Of a DNA stretch of 27,465 bases, positions 1 through 7,056 are shown in pieces; position 1 is the first letter of the stretch, and each line of letters opens with the position of its first letter. The stretch lies in NCBI GenBank assembly GCA_934500865.1, contig CAKSUD010000019.1:1-27465 (forward strand), in the 5' to 3' direction. The stretch comes from an uncultured Clostridia bacterium (lineage in GTDB: Bacteria; Bacillota; Clostridia; TANB77; RGIG9151). A program made the position numbers and the translations under genes. The notes under the pieces are model-generated. The model was not told the origin of the DNA, did no database searches, and saw only the letters and a list, made by a program, of their open reading frames with translations.

Positions 1-21
1 TACATAGCGAAAGGAAACAAA

Positions 22-915
22 ATGGAAATTAAAAAGATAATTGTAGATGAAAGTGGAAAAAGAATAGATAAATACATTTCAGAAAAACTGGATTTGACTA
101 GAAGCAGAGTTCAAAAGCTAATTGATGATGGAATGGTAACAATAAACGGAAATGTTGCAAAAAGCTCGGCTAAAGTTAACGAAGGCGAAGTTTTATCTGT
201 TGAAATTCCGGAGTTAAAGCAGCTTGAAATTGTGCCGGAGGAAATTCCACTTAACATTTTATATGACGATGATGATGTTATAGTTATAGATAAACCAAAA
301 GGAATGGTCGTACATCCTGCTAATGGTAATTATACAGGCACTTTAGTTAATGCGATTATGTCGAAATTTGGAGATAATTTATCCGGAATAAATGGTGTTA
401 TAAGACCGGGGATTGTGCATAGAATAGATAAAGATACATCCGGAGTATTGGTAATTGCGAAAAACGATAAAGCACATTTAAAACTTGCAGAACAATTAAA
501 AGAACATAGTATGACGAGGGTTTATGTTGCAGTTGTTCGTGGAAAACTTAAAGAAAAGGTTGGAACAATTGATGCTCCAATTGGTAGAAATCCTAAAGAT
601 AGAAAGAAAATGGGAGTTGTCGCAAATGGAAAAAGAGCGGTTACTCATTATAAGGTGATTAAAGAATTGGATGATTGTTCGGTTATAGAAGTTCGACTAG
701 AAACGGGCAGAACACATCAAATCAGAGTACATATGTCATATATTGGTCATCCGCTTTTGGGTGATAGTGTATATAGCAACGGCAAAAATAAATATGGATT
801 TGTAGGACAAGCACTACACGCAAAAATACTGGGATTTATACATCCCAGTACCGGTGAATATATGGAGTTTTCTTCTAATCTTCCGGAAGAATTTGAGAAA
901 TTACTTGCCAAATAG
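22..915 (+). CDS. rluD: RluD-family 23S rRNA pseudouridine synthase
   Basis: This 297-residue protein is a pseudouridine synthase of the RluA/RluD family, which isomerises uridines in 23S rRNA in the cytoplasm. An S4 RNA-binding domain occupies roughly residues 12-60 (RIDKYISEKL, SRVQKLIDDG). The catalytic domain carries HRIDKDTSG at 133-141, with D136 as the expected catalytic aspartate, and the later RTHQIRVH motif. Length is normal for the family. The ATG start follows a GAAAGGA ribosome binding site, and the 21 bases before it may hold the end of an upstream gene (lspA is the usual neighbour in Firmicutes, not visible here). The 3' end overlaps the convergent engB gene by 41 bases. The family is certain; which uridines are modified (RluD-like or YlyB-like) is inferred. 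Confidence 0.93.
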   Translation: MEIKKIIVDESGKRIDKYISEKLDLTRSRVQKLIDDGMVTINGNVAKSSAKVNEGEVLSVEIPELKQLEIVPEEIPLNILYDDDDVIVIDKPKGMVVHPANGNYTGTLVNAIMSKFGDNLSGINGVIRPGIVHRIDKDTSGVLVIAKNDKAHLKLAEQLKEHSMTRVYVAVVRGKLKEKVGTIDAPIGRNPKDRKKMGVVANGKRAVTHYKVIKELDDCSVIEVRLETGRTHQIRVHMSYIGHPLLGDSVYSNGKNKYGFVGQALHAKILGFIHPSTGEYMEFSSNLPEEFEKLLAK

Positions 916-1471
916 CTTCTAGATTGTTTTTCTTTGTTGAAGAGATAGGAATTATATCTATTTCTTCCGGAGCATTAAGTTCATCTTGGATAACTTTACA
1001 ATAATCATTAACTTTTGTTATTGGGACTTTGTCAGCCTTCGTTGGAACTATAACAAAGTTTAAATCTGAGTTTATTAAGTATTCGTACATAAGTACATCG
1101 TCTTTTGAAGGTTTATGACGTATGTCTACAAGCATCATTACAAGTGCAATGTTTTTTCTTGATTTTAAATATGAGTCGATTACTTTACTGATTTTTTCAG
1201 ATTTTTCTTTTCCCATAACCGAGAAAGAATATCCTGGCAAATCTACAAAGTAAAGTTTTTCATCTATGTTAAAAAAGTTTATTTGTTGGGTTTTTCCTGG
1301 AGTAGAACCTACATACGCTAAATTTTTTCGATTTAAGAGTGCATTTAAAATTGAAGATTTTCCTACATTTGAGCGTCCAACAAATACAACTTCCGGTAAA
1401 TCATCTTTTGGAAATTGGTTTGAATTTACAGCAGATAATATAAATTTTGAATTATGAATATTTAGTTTCAT
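875..1471 (-). CDS. engB: EngB/YsxC ribosome biogenesis GTPase
   Basis: A 198-residue TRAFAC GTPase of the EngB (YihA/YsxC) family, an essential factor for maturation of the 50S ribosomal subunit. The GTP-binding motifs are all visible: G1 GRSNVGKSS at 32-40, the G2 threonine in TPGKTQ near 61, G3 DLPG at 77-80, G4 TKAD at 144-147 and a G5-like PISS near 175. Length is typical. A ribosome binding site (AAGGAAGGTG on the minus strand) precedes the ATG. It is divergent from tadA with only 46 bases between them and convergent with rluD, whose end it overlaps. In many bacteria engB follows lon or clpX; here it stands alone. Confidence 0.95.
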   Translation of the reverse strand: MKLNIHNSKFILSAVNSNQFPKDDLPEVVFVGRSNVGKSSILNALLNRKNLAYVGSTPGKTQQINFFNIDEKLYFVDLPGYSFSVMGKEKSEKISKVIDSYLKSRKNIALVMMLVDIRHKPSKDDVLMYEYLINSDLNFVIVPTKADKVPITKVNDYCKVIQDELNAPEEIDIIPISSTKKNNLEAIWQVISQILPED

Positions 1472-1494
1472 TTTTTACACCTTCCTTATTACTA

Positions 1495-1500
1495 ATTCTA
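1495..1500 (-). promoter_or_regulatory. Candidate extended -10 promoter of engB
   Basis: Read on the minus strand, TAGAAT is preceded by TGT, giving an extended -10 (TGn) element about 24 bases upstream of the engB ATG. No good -35 is seen 17 bases upstream. The short divergent spacer leaves little other room for an engB promoter. Confidence 0.4.
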
Positions 1501-1517
1501 ACACGAAAGGAGAAAAT

Positions 1518-1973
1518 ATGGAAGAAATTTTTATGAAGGAAGCCATAAAAGAGGCAAAAAAAGCATATAAAAAGAAAGAAGTGCCGATTGGGGCTGTAAT
1601 AGTTTACAGGAATAAAATAATTTCACGCGGATATAATTTAAGAGAAAAGAAAAAAAACGCATTACTTCACGCAGAAATAATTGCAATAAATAAAGCTTGT
1701 AGAAAGTTAAAGTCGTGGAGGCTTTCTGAGTGTGACTTATATGTCACAGTTGAACCTTGCCCAATGTGTGCTGGGGCAATTATTCAATCAAGAATAAAAA
1801 ATATTTTTTTTGGTGCATCTGATATTAAAGCGGGATGTGCCGGTTCAAAGGCTAATCTGTTTGAGGAAGGATTATTTAACCACAATGTAAATGTTGCCGG
1901 AGGCATCTTAGAAAGCGAATGTGCGGACTTGTTAAAGGATTTTTTTCATCAATTAAGAAAAGTTGACAAGTGA
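1518..1973 (+). CDS. tadA: tRNA adenosine(34) deaminase TadA
   Basis: A 151-residue zinc deaminase that converts adenosine 34 to inosine in the tRNA wobble position. The cytidine-deaminase fold motifs are present: HAE at 51-53 (zinc ligand H51, proton-shuttling E53) and PCPMCAG with zinc ligands C81 and C84. Length fits the family. The ATG follows GAAAGGAG at a good distance. The coding end contains the -35 element of the next gene, so the 3D-domain gene can be transcribed independently. A related guanine or cytosine deaminase is the main alternative, but the HAE and PCPMCAG context together with a short basic N-terminus favour TadA. Confidence 0.93.
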   Translation: MEEIFMKEAIKEAKKAYKKKEVPIGAVIVYRNKIISRGYNLREKKKNALLHAEIIAINKACRKLKSWRLSECDLYVTVEPCPMCAGAIIQSRIKNIFFGASDIKAGCAGSKANLFEEGLFNHNVNVAGGILESECADLLKDFFHQLRKVDK

Positions 1974-1991
1974 GGAATTTTATAATAAAAT
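1963..1991 (+). promoter_or_regulatory. Sigma-A-type promoter for the 3D-domain gene
   Basis: TTGACA at 1963-1968, a 17-base spacer, then TAAAAT at 1986-1991. The -35 overlaps the last codons of tadA. The predicted transcript would begin near 1998, which supports translation starting at 2015 rather than at the upstream in-frame codon at 1970. Confidence 0.7.
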
Positions 1992-2014
1992 CTATGCTGT
2001 TAGGAGAGTGGAAA

Positions 2015-2872
2015 ATGAATAAGCGTTCTAAGAAAAAAAGACTAAAAAGAATAATAAAAGCTACTTCTTTTGCAATTGCTATGACTGCATTTTCTGCTGC
2101 TATTTATGCGACACAATTGAAAGAAGTAAATATAAATTATTTAGGCAATAACATATCTTTTAAAACACTTGCTAGTACGGTGTCAGGTGCATTAAAGGAA
2201 CAAAACATAGAGTTAAAAGATGGCGAAAATGTTTCTGCTTCATTAGACAGCAGACTATTTAGAAGTAATATGATAACCATCGATAAACCTGTTATTGTTG
2301 CACTAGCTGAACCTGTGGTAGAAGATAAGCCTGTGGTTGATGAGGTAGTAGAAGAGGCTAAAGTAGAGGAAACAGTAAAAGTAGAAGAACCTAAAAAAGA
2401 AGAAGTAAAGCCTAAGGCTACTACTAAAGCGGCGGATACTTCTAATGCAACATCTCGTGGTAATACTAGAATGACTTGGGGCCCTGATATAAATGAGATT
2501 GAAGAAGGAGTTTTAGAAACATCTGATGGAAAAATAATTGAATACACAGATGTAATTCAACTTGAAGCTACTGCTTATTGTGCTTGTTATGATTGTTGTG
2601 GAAAATATCCGGGTAACAAATGGTACGGAATAACAGCAACAGGAACTCGGGCTAAAGTAGGAACAATTGCGGTAGATCCTAGAATTATACCATTGGGTAC
2701 TGAAGTCTATATCGAAGGACTTGGTGGTGCTAAGAATTACGGATTTGCTACTGCTGAAGATACAGGTGGAGCGATTAAAGGAAAAATAATTGATTTATAT
2801 TTTAATACTCATAAAGAAACTGTAAATTGGGGTAGACAACAAGTTAATGTATATATATTAAAAGAACAGTAA
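2015..2872 (+). CDS. Secreted YabE-like protein: DUF348 plus 3D domain
   Basis: A 285-residue cell-wall-active protein. A basic N-terminus and hydrophobic stretch (about 12-33) form a signal peptide or anchor. Residues about 37-95 match the DUF348 beta-grasp domain of YabE-type proteins. A low-complexity linker rich in Val, Glu, Lys and Pro follows (about 98-150). The C-terminal 3D domain (about 183-283) has the three aspartates that name it: D221 (AVDPR), D249 (EDTGG) and D260 (IIDLY). In known relatives (YabE/YocH, Rpf-like) this domain acts as a lytic transglycosylase; no G5 domain is seen here. The open frame extends back to 1970, but that start lies inside the promoter. AGGAG at 2002-2006 places the start at 2015. 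It has its own promoter and ends at a strong terminator. The exact wall substrate is inferred. Confidence 0.85.
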   Translation: MNKRSKKKRLKRIIKATSFAIAMTAFSAAIYATQLKEVNINYLGNNISFKTLASTVSGALKEQNIELKDGENVSASLDSRLFRSNMITIDKPVIVALAEPVVEDKPVVDEVVEEAKVEETVKVEEPKKEEVKPKATTKAADTSNATSRGNTRMTWGPDINEIEEGVLETSDGKIIEYTDVIQLEATAYCACYDCCGKYPGNKWYGITATGTRAKVGTIAVDPRIIPLGTEVYIEGLGGAKNYGFATAEDTGGAIKGKIIDLYFNTHKETVNWGRQQVNVYILKEQ

Positions 2873-2874
2873 AA

Positions 2875-2898
2875 ACTCGGCAAATGCCGAGTTTTTTT
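2875..2898. terminator. Bidirectional intrinsic terminator
   Basis: A perfect 7-bp GC-rich stem, ACTCGGC/GCCGAGT, around an AAAT loop. It is flanked by A-runs on the left and T-runs on the right, so it can stop both the 3D-domain transcript and the convergent nadD transcript. Confidence 0.85.
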
Positions 2899-3493
2899 AA
2901 TATAAATTATTATTTTCTATATAATCTATAACTTCCTTAGGTAAGGAATAATTTAATTTGTTTCCGTTTTTAACTTCCTCGCGAATGTATGAAGAACTTA
3001 AATTGCTGTAGATTTTATTGTCAGCAAAAATAATGTTGCTTTTATACTTTTGTATTTCTGGTAAACTGTCTAAGATTTCGTAAAAGTTATCGTCTCCGCG
3101 CCTATAAACTAAAAAAGAATAGTTTGAAAGAAGATAATCAAGATTTGCCCAAGTATCTAATGTTTTAAGTGAATCTGTACCAATTATAAAGTACAATTTT
3201 GCGGTACTATAAACCTTAGAAAGCTTGTCTAAAGTCTGAAAAGCTTTTAATTGTTCAGTTTCATCTATTTCTATTCTTGATACTTCAAATTTTTTATTGT
3301 TATCACAAACACCTTTTAACATATTAAATCTATGTTCAGCAGAAATTAAACCATCTTTTTTGTATTTATCTCCAACAGGTACGAAAATTATTTTGCTAAA
3401 ATCTTTATCGTTATTTAGTATTTCTTGTGCTACTGAAAAATGAAAATTATGAGGGGGATTAAAAGCACCGCCAAAAACTCCTATTTTCTCCAT
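2897..3493 (-). CDS. nadD: Nicotinate-nucleotide adenylyltransferase
   Basis: A 198-residue nucleotidyltransferase that joins nicotinate mononucleotide and ATP to give deamido-NAD in NAD biosynthesis. The N-terminal motif GGAFNPPHNFHF (8-19) is the family GGxFxPxHxGH signature, with Phe in place of the usual Gly before the last His. The C-terminal SSSYIR at 166-171 is the ISSTxIR motif. Length is normal. In many Firmicutes nadD sits with obg and yqeK; here it is alone on the minus strand and ends at the shared bidirectional terminator. The Phe replacement is a mild oddity and need not affect function. Confidence 0.92.
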   Translation of the reverse strand: MEKIGVFGGAFNPPHNFHFSVAQEILNNDKDFSKIIFVPVGDKYKKDGLISAEHRFNMLKGVCDNNKKFEVSRIEIDETEQLKAFQTLDKLSKVYSTAKLYFIIGTDSLKTLDTWANLDYLLSNYSFLVYRRGDDNFYEILDSLPEIQKYKSNIIFADNKIYSNLSSSYIREEVKNGNKLNYSLPKEVIDYIENNNLY

Positions 3494-3562
3494 ATTTTTT
3501 CCTCACTTTGCTAAAAAAATTACAACAAATGTATTTTAACGTAAAATAGTAAAAAAAGCTAG

Positions 3563-3591
3563 TTGAAAAATTAAAATAATTATGTAAGAAT
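3563..3591 (+). promoter_or_regulatory. Candidate promoter of the deacetylase-like gene
   Basis: TTGAAA at 3563-3568, a 17-base spacer and AAGAAT at 3586-3591, with TG one base before the -10. The -10 matches consensus at only four of six positions, so this is a moderate candidate in the 119-base divergent gap between nadD and the deacetylase gene. Confidence 0.38.
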
Positions 3592-3612
3592 ATATATGTT
3601 GGAGGGATAAAA

Positions 3613-4770
3613 ATGAAAAAACGTACGATTATAGTAAGTTGCTTGGTTGTAATTTTAATTATGGCGGTGTTTACTTATGTACATACTTTCAAAAAGACAG
3701 TTTCAGCCGAAGGAGTAAACAACAATATTGAAGTGGCTTCTAAAAACGAAGTAGAAGAAGTCAAAAAAGAAGAAGTGGTTTATAACGAACCTTTAGTTAA
3801 ATACGAAGGTCCTGTTCATCATGTATTTTTTCATAGCCTAATAGCATATACGAATTTGGCTTTTGATGGAGATAGCAGAGCAAATGGGTATAACTATTGG
3901 ATGACTACTGCCTCTGAGTTTGAAAAAATGCTCCCTGAACTTTTAGAACGCGGATATATTCTATATGACATAGAAGAACTAATGGAAAAAGACCCGGAAG
4001 ATCCTACTAAAATAAAGAAAAAAGATATTTATTTGCCTGAGGGTAAGAAACCCCTTGTAATATCAATAGATGATGTTAACTATTATGAGTATATGAAACC
4101 TGACGGATTTGCTGAAAAGTTAGTGTTAGATTCTGACGGAAGAGTTGCTAATGAAATAAAAAATGAAAATGGCGAATATATTATATCTAGAAAAGCAGAT
4201 GTAATGCCTATTTTAGATGACTTTGTAAGAGAACATCCTGAATTCTCGTATAAAGGTGCAAAAGGTGTTATTGCGGTTACTGGTTACCAAGGTGCATTAG
4301 GTTATAGAATTACCGATTTACAAGGTGAAGAGCTTCAAGTTGCTATAAAAGAAGCAACTAAAGTTGCTGATAAATTAAAAGAAGATGGTTGGAGATTTGC
4401 TTGTCATAGCTATACTCATAATCAATACTTTAAGAAATATACTGTAACTATGGATCAATTAAAATATGATACAGAACGTTGGAAAAAATATATTGCACCG
4501 GTTGTGGGCGATACAAACATCTATATTTCGCCGTTCGGTATAAGATTTAAAACGAACGATGAACGATACAGATATCTGGTTGACCAAGGTTTTAATATAT
4601 TCTGCCCGGTGCAAAAACAGCCTGAACTTAGTCTACATGATGGGGATAATTTGATTATGACTAGATTTAATTTGGACGGATATTCAATGTTTAAGAGAAG
4701 CGAATATATAAATGATAATTATTTTAATGTAGAAAATGTTATAGACAAGTCAAGACCTGATCTTAAGTAA
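3613..4770 (+). CDS. Membrane-anchored polysaccharide deacetylase-like protein
   Basis: A 385-residue protein with one N-terminal membrane segment (about 5-24), then a charged linker (about 35-60) and an extracellular NodB-like domain. The metal-dependent deacetylase signature is visible as SIDD (D153, D154, counterpart of TFDD) and HSYTH (H265, H269, the metal-binding HxxxH). The usual RxPxG motif is replaced by YISPFG near residues 304-309, without the arginine in place. About 40 residues are inserted after the first motif compared with classical NodB domains. The family removes acetyl groups from peptidoglycan or other wall glycans; the substrate here is unknown. GGAGGG precedes the ATG. 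It ends two bases before the convergent sodC, with no hairpin between them. Confidence 0.8.
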   Translation: MKKRTIIVSCLVVILIMAVFTYVHTFKKTVSAEGVNNNIEVASKNEVEEVKKEEVVYNEPLVKYEGPVHHVFFHSLIAYTNLAFDGDSRANGYNYWMTTASEFEKMLPELLERGYILYDIEELMEKDPEDPTKIKKKDIYLPEGKKPLVISIDDVNYYEYMKPDGFAEKLVLDSDGRVANEIKNENGEYIISRKADVMPILDDFVREHPEFSYKGAKGVIAVTGYQGALGYRITDLQGEELQVAIKEATKVADKLKEDGWRFACHSYTHNQYFKKYTVTMDQLKYDTERWKKYIAPVVGDTNIYISPFGIRFKTNDERYRYLVDQGFNIFCPVQKQPELSLHDGDNLIMTRFNLDGYSMFKRSEYINDNYFNVENVIDKSRPDLK

Positions 4771-4772
4771 AA

Positions 4773-5237
4773 TTAATCGGATAGTATTTTGACAACTCCA
4801 CAGCCTATTCGTTTGCCGGAATTACCTGCGGGTTCTGTTCGGTAATCGTCTGGGCTTTGATGTATTATTACTGCTTTGTTGATTATGTCAAAGACTGAAA
4901 ACCTGTTAGTGTAAAAGCACATCCTAGAATAGCCGTTATTCGAGAATATAACAGGAAAATCTCCGGCATGATTGCCATGAGGCGAATTGTCCGGATTGTA
5001 GTGTTCGCCTGCTGACATATAAGGCGACTTAGGGTCATCAATTTCACAACTACCGGTTACATGTAAATGGAAGCCGTGTGGACCTACTTGTGGTGTTGTG
5101 TCGGTTGCTTTTTGATATTCAGGAAGTCCAGTAACCTCAACACACACCTCAACTCCACCCGGAATATCCCTAAATATAACCTTGCCTTTTAGATTTGGTG
5201 CATAATCGCTACCTAAAATTTGGGCGTATGCCATCAT
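4773..5237 (-). CDS. sodC: Cu/Zn superoxide dismutase, cytoplasmic form
   Basis: A 154-residue Cu/Zn superoxide dismutase that converts superoxide to oxygen and hydrogen peroxide. All key residues align with the family: copper ligands H57, H59, H79 and H126; zinc site H79, H87, H90 and D93; the disulfide pair C64 and C146; and the guiding arginine R143. There is no signal peptide, so it appears cytoplasmic, whereas most bacterial SodC proteins are exported. A ribosome binding site (GGAGG, 10 bases before the first of two adjacent ATG codons) favours the first Met. G+C is about 44% (131 of 300 bases counted at 4801-5100), against 33% (59 of 180 at 4381-4560) in the adjacent deacetylase gene. 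This suggests recent horizontal acquisition. Confidence 0.93.
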   Translation of the reverse strand: MMAYAQILGSDYAPNLKGKVIFRDIPGGVEVCVEVTGLPEYQKATDTTPQVGPHGFHLHVTGSCEIDDPKSPYMSAGEHYNPDNSPHGNHAGDFPVIFSNNGYSRMCFYTNRFSVFDIINKAVIIHQSPDDYRTEPAGNSGKRIGCGVVKILSD

Positions 5238-5307
5238 AATATTATTACCTCCTATTTTGGGTTTTAATTAATAATATGAAATCTATGTTAAAAAAGTGTG
5301 AAAATAC

Positions 5308-5336
5308 TTTATTATTTTTTGTCTATATGGTAAAAT
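5308..5336 (+). promoter_or_regulatory. Candidate extended -10 promoter of the DsrE-like gene
   Basis: TAAAAT at 5331-5336 with TGG directly before it (extended -10), and a weak TTTATT 17 bases upstream. It lies in the 129-base divergent gap between sodC and the gene at 5367. Confidence 0.45.
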
Positions 5337-5366
5337 GTGAAAGAAGAAAATTGAGGTGAAATCAAT

Positions 5367-5873
5367 TTGAATAACAAAAGAAATACACGAGGATACGATC
5401 CTTTTATGCCTATAAAATTATCTAATATGGAGAAAAACAGGCTGACTGAAAACATTAGTGTAAATAAATCTACTTTTGTTGATGGTCCGCTTAATTTTGC
5501 TATGTCATCTGATACCTTTAAGCTTGACCTTCCGTCGGTAAAAAAAGGATTTGTTATATTACTTACCAAGAAATCAATCGGAATTGAGAATGAGCTGGGA
5601 ATTAAACTTATGAATGATTTTGTTGTTTCAATGTCGGATGCAGTAATGTTACCTCAATACGTTATTATAATGAATGAAGCGGTTTGCTTACTTAATGATT
5701 CTTTGATTAAAGAGTGTATTTCAAAAATGCAAAAATACGGAGTTAAAGTTTTAGTGTCCGATGAATCAGCTAGATGTTTTAGCGATTTTCAAGGAATTAG
5801 AGGTATAAAACAAGTTACTTCAGCAGATATTGCAGAAAAAATAATATATTCTGAACATTTAGTAAATATGTAA
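5367..5873 (+). CDS. DsrE/YedF-C-like protein, TusA half absent
   Basis: A 168-residue protein. Residues about 58-166 resemble the C-terminal DsrE-like domain of YedF selenium/sulfur-carrier proteins: an ILL strand, ENELGIKLMNDF, a conserved Leu-Pro (95-96), the NEAV turn and KYGVKVLV. YedF normally has an N-terminal TusA domain with a catalytic Cys-Pro; this protein has instead about 55 residues with no recognisable fold. The family CGTC-type cysteine motif is reduced to a single C137 in a Ser-Ala-Arg-Cys context. The start is TTG, chosen because GAGGTGA lies 7 bases upstream. It is divergent from sodC and followed after 59 bases by lepB. Biochemical role unknown; the fold assignment is made by eye. 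Confidence 0.62.
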   Translation: MNNKRNTRGYDPFMPIKLSNMEKNRLTENISVNKSTFVDGPLNFAMSSDTFKLDLPSVKKGFVILLTKKSIGIENELGIKLMNDFVVSMSDAVMLPQYVIIMNEAVCLLNDSLIKECISKMQKYGVKVLVSDESARCFSDFQGIRGIKQVTSADIAEKIIYSEHLVNM

Positions 5874-5932
5874 GGACCGGTTACATATTTATTTTAGAAG
5901 TGCTTGTAACATAAAAGAGGAGGAAAAGAATA

Positions 5933-6559
5933 ATGGAAAAAGAAGAAAAGAAGGAAAAAGAAAAGACAATTTTGGCAGAGGTCCTAGATTGGACTTATTG
6001 TATTGCTTTAGCTGTTGTTATAACATTGCTTATTAAAAACCTTGTATTTAGTACGACTATTGTAAGAAAAGAATCAATGGTACCTACATTACAAGATGGA
6101 AACATATTGGTGGTAAATAGACTTGCACAAGTAACCAAACAACCTTTAGAAAGAGGAGACATTGTAGTTATAGAAGCACCTTTGGGAGTTAAGAGTGGTA
6201 CAAATTTTGCATACTATAAAGATGATAGCTTTATGGAAAAGGTAGGAAAGCTATTTAAGAAAACATTATATATTAAAAGAGTAATAGGTTTGCCTGGAGA
6301 ACATTTAGTAATAGATGGCGATGACATCTATATAAATGGCGAAAAACTTGTTGAGAATTACACAAATCCGGATAGAGAAAAATATCCGCCAGATTATGAC
6401 CAGGATATAGAAATACCTGAAGGATATGTGTTCTGTGTAGGAGATAACAGGGACAGAAGTATGGACTCAAGGTCGTTTGGACTAATCCCAATAGAAAAAG
6501 TGGAAGGAAAAGCTAATTTTAGATTATACCCATTTGACAAATTTGGAAATATAGAATAA
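5933..6559 (+). CDS. lepB: Signal peptidase I
   Basis: A 208-residue type I signal peptidase that cleaves signal peptides on the outer face of the membrane. A very charged N-terminus (Glu/Lys, 1-11) precedes one membrane helix (about 20-40). The catalytic serine is S48 in KESMVPT, where Glu replaces the small residue usual before the Ser. The general base is K115 in KRVIGLPGE, and box E is GDNRDRSMDSR (170-180). One helix and moderate size are typical of Gram-positive SipS-type enzymes. AGAGGAGG precedes the ATG. It may be cotranscribed with the DsrE-like gene 59 bases upstream. The exported 3D-domain and other secreted proteins would be natural clients. Confidence 0.94.
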   Translation: MEKEEKKEKEKTILAEVLDWTYCIALAVVITLLIKNLVFSTTIVRKESMVPTLQDGNILVVNRLAQVTKQPLERGDIVVIEAPLGVKSGTNFAYYKDDSFMEKVGKLFKKTLYIKRVIGLPGEHLVIDGDDIYINGEKLVENYTNPDREKYPPDYDQDIEIPEGYVFCVGDNRDRSMDSRSFGLIPIEKVEGKANFRLYPFDKFGNIE

Positions 6560-6563
6560 AATA

Positions 6564-6592
6564 TTGCAAGATGCGACATTTAGTGATAAAAT
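6564..6592 (+). promoter_or_regulatory. Sigma-A-type promoter of the yicC-priA unit
   Basis: TTGCAA at 6564-6569, a 17-base spacer, TAAAAT at 6587-6592, and TGA directly before the -10 (extended -10). It starts just after the lepB stop and would transcribe the membrane protein gene and, by close spacing, yicC, remA, rpoZ, the kinase gene and priA. Confidence 0.65.
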
Positions 6593-6628
6593 CTTAGAAG
6601 CAAATTTAATTTTGTTGGAGGTACTATA

Positions 6629-7036
6629 ATGAAAAAGGTCGAAGTAGATAAATTAATTGGTAAAGCTTTAATTATAACCGGAATAGTTTTATGTATTATG
6701 TTTGGAATGTGGTTAATCCAACAAGGATACTTTAGTTATACAACTGTATTGGCTATGCCAACAGTAATGATTGTACTAAGTAGTTTATCAGCAATAGGAG
6801 CAGTAGCACTTATTGTTTTGGGAACTGCTAAAAACACGAAATTTTATAAAGGTGCAAGTTGCCTTGCAGCTCTTGCAATTTTATTTATGCTTGTAAAGAT
6901 TAATTATGAAATAAAAGCATTACAATTTGCGATTGGTGGAGTAATGGTTAAGTTTTTCCCACTTGCATTGTTAGTGTTATTCTTAGTAGCATTAGTTTAT
7001 TGGGCAGTTACAATTGTTAAAATTGTTAGAAACTAA
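6629..7036 (+). CDS. Four-helix membrane protein of unknown function
   Basis: A 135-residue protein that I do not recognise. It has about four hydrophobic helices (near 10-32, 42-66, 74-92 and 103-130), a short charged N-terminus (KKVEVDK) and a basic C-terminal end. No catalytic motif is visible. Lys-Asn-Thr-Lys between helices 2 and 3 and KINYEIK between helices 3 and 4 are the polar loops. GGAGG precedes the ATG. It is the first gene after a good promoter and is only 20 bases before yicC, so it probably leads the yicC-remA-rpoZ transcript. It shows no clear similarity to the membrane-protein pair at 16982-17735. Confidence 0.75.
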   Translation: MKKVEVDKLIGKALIITGIVLCIMFGMWLIQQGYFSYTTVLAMPTVMIVLSSLSAIGAVALIVLGTAKNTKFYKGASCLAALAILFMLVKINYEIKALQFAIGGVMVKFFPLALLVLFLVALVYWAVTIVKIVRN

Positions 7037-7056
7037 TAGAGAGGCTGTTATATATT

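Noticed and set aside
2137..2547. A 136-codon minus-strand frame opposite the 3D-domain gene
   Set aside because: It is Ser/Thr-rich, opposite the Val/Glu linker, and has no ribosome site or family resemblance.
5878..5915. Inverted repeat GTTACA ... TGTAAC before lepB
   Set aside because: Only 6 bases per arm with about 20 between them and no T-tail; expected by chance in this composition.
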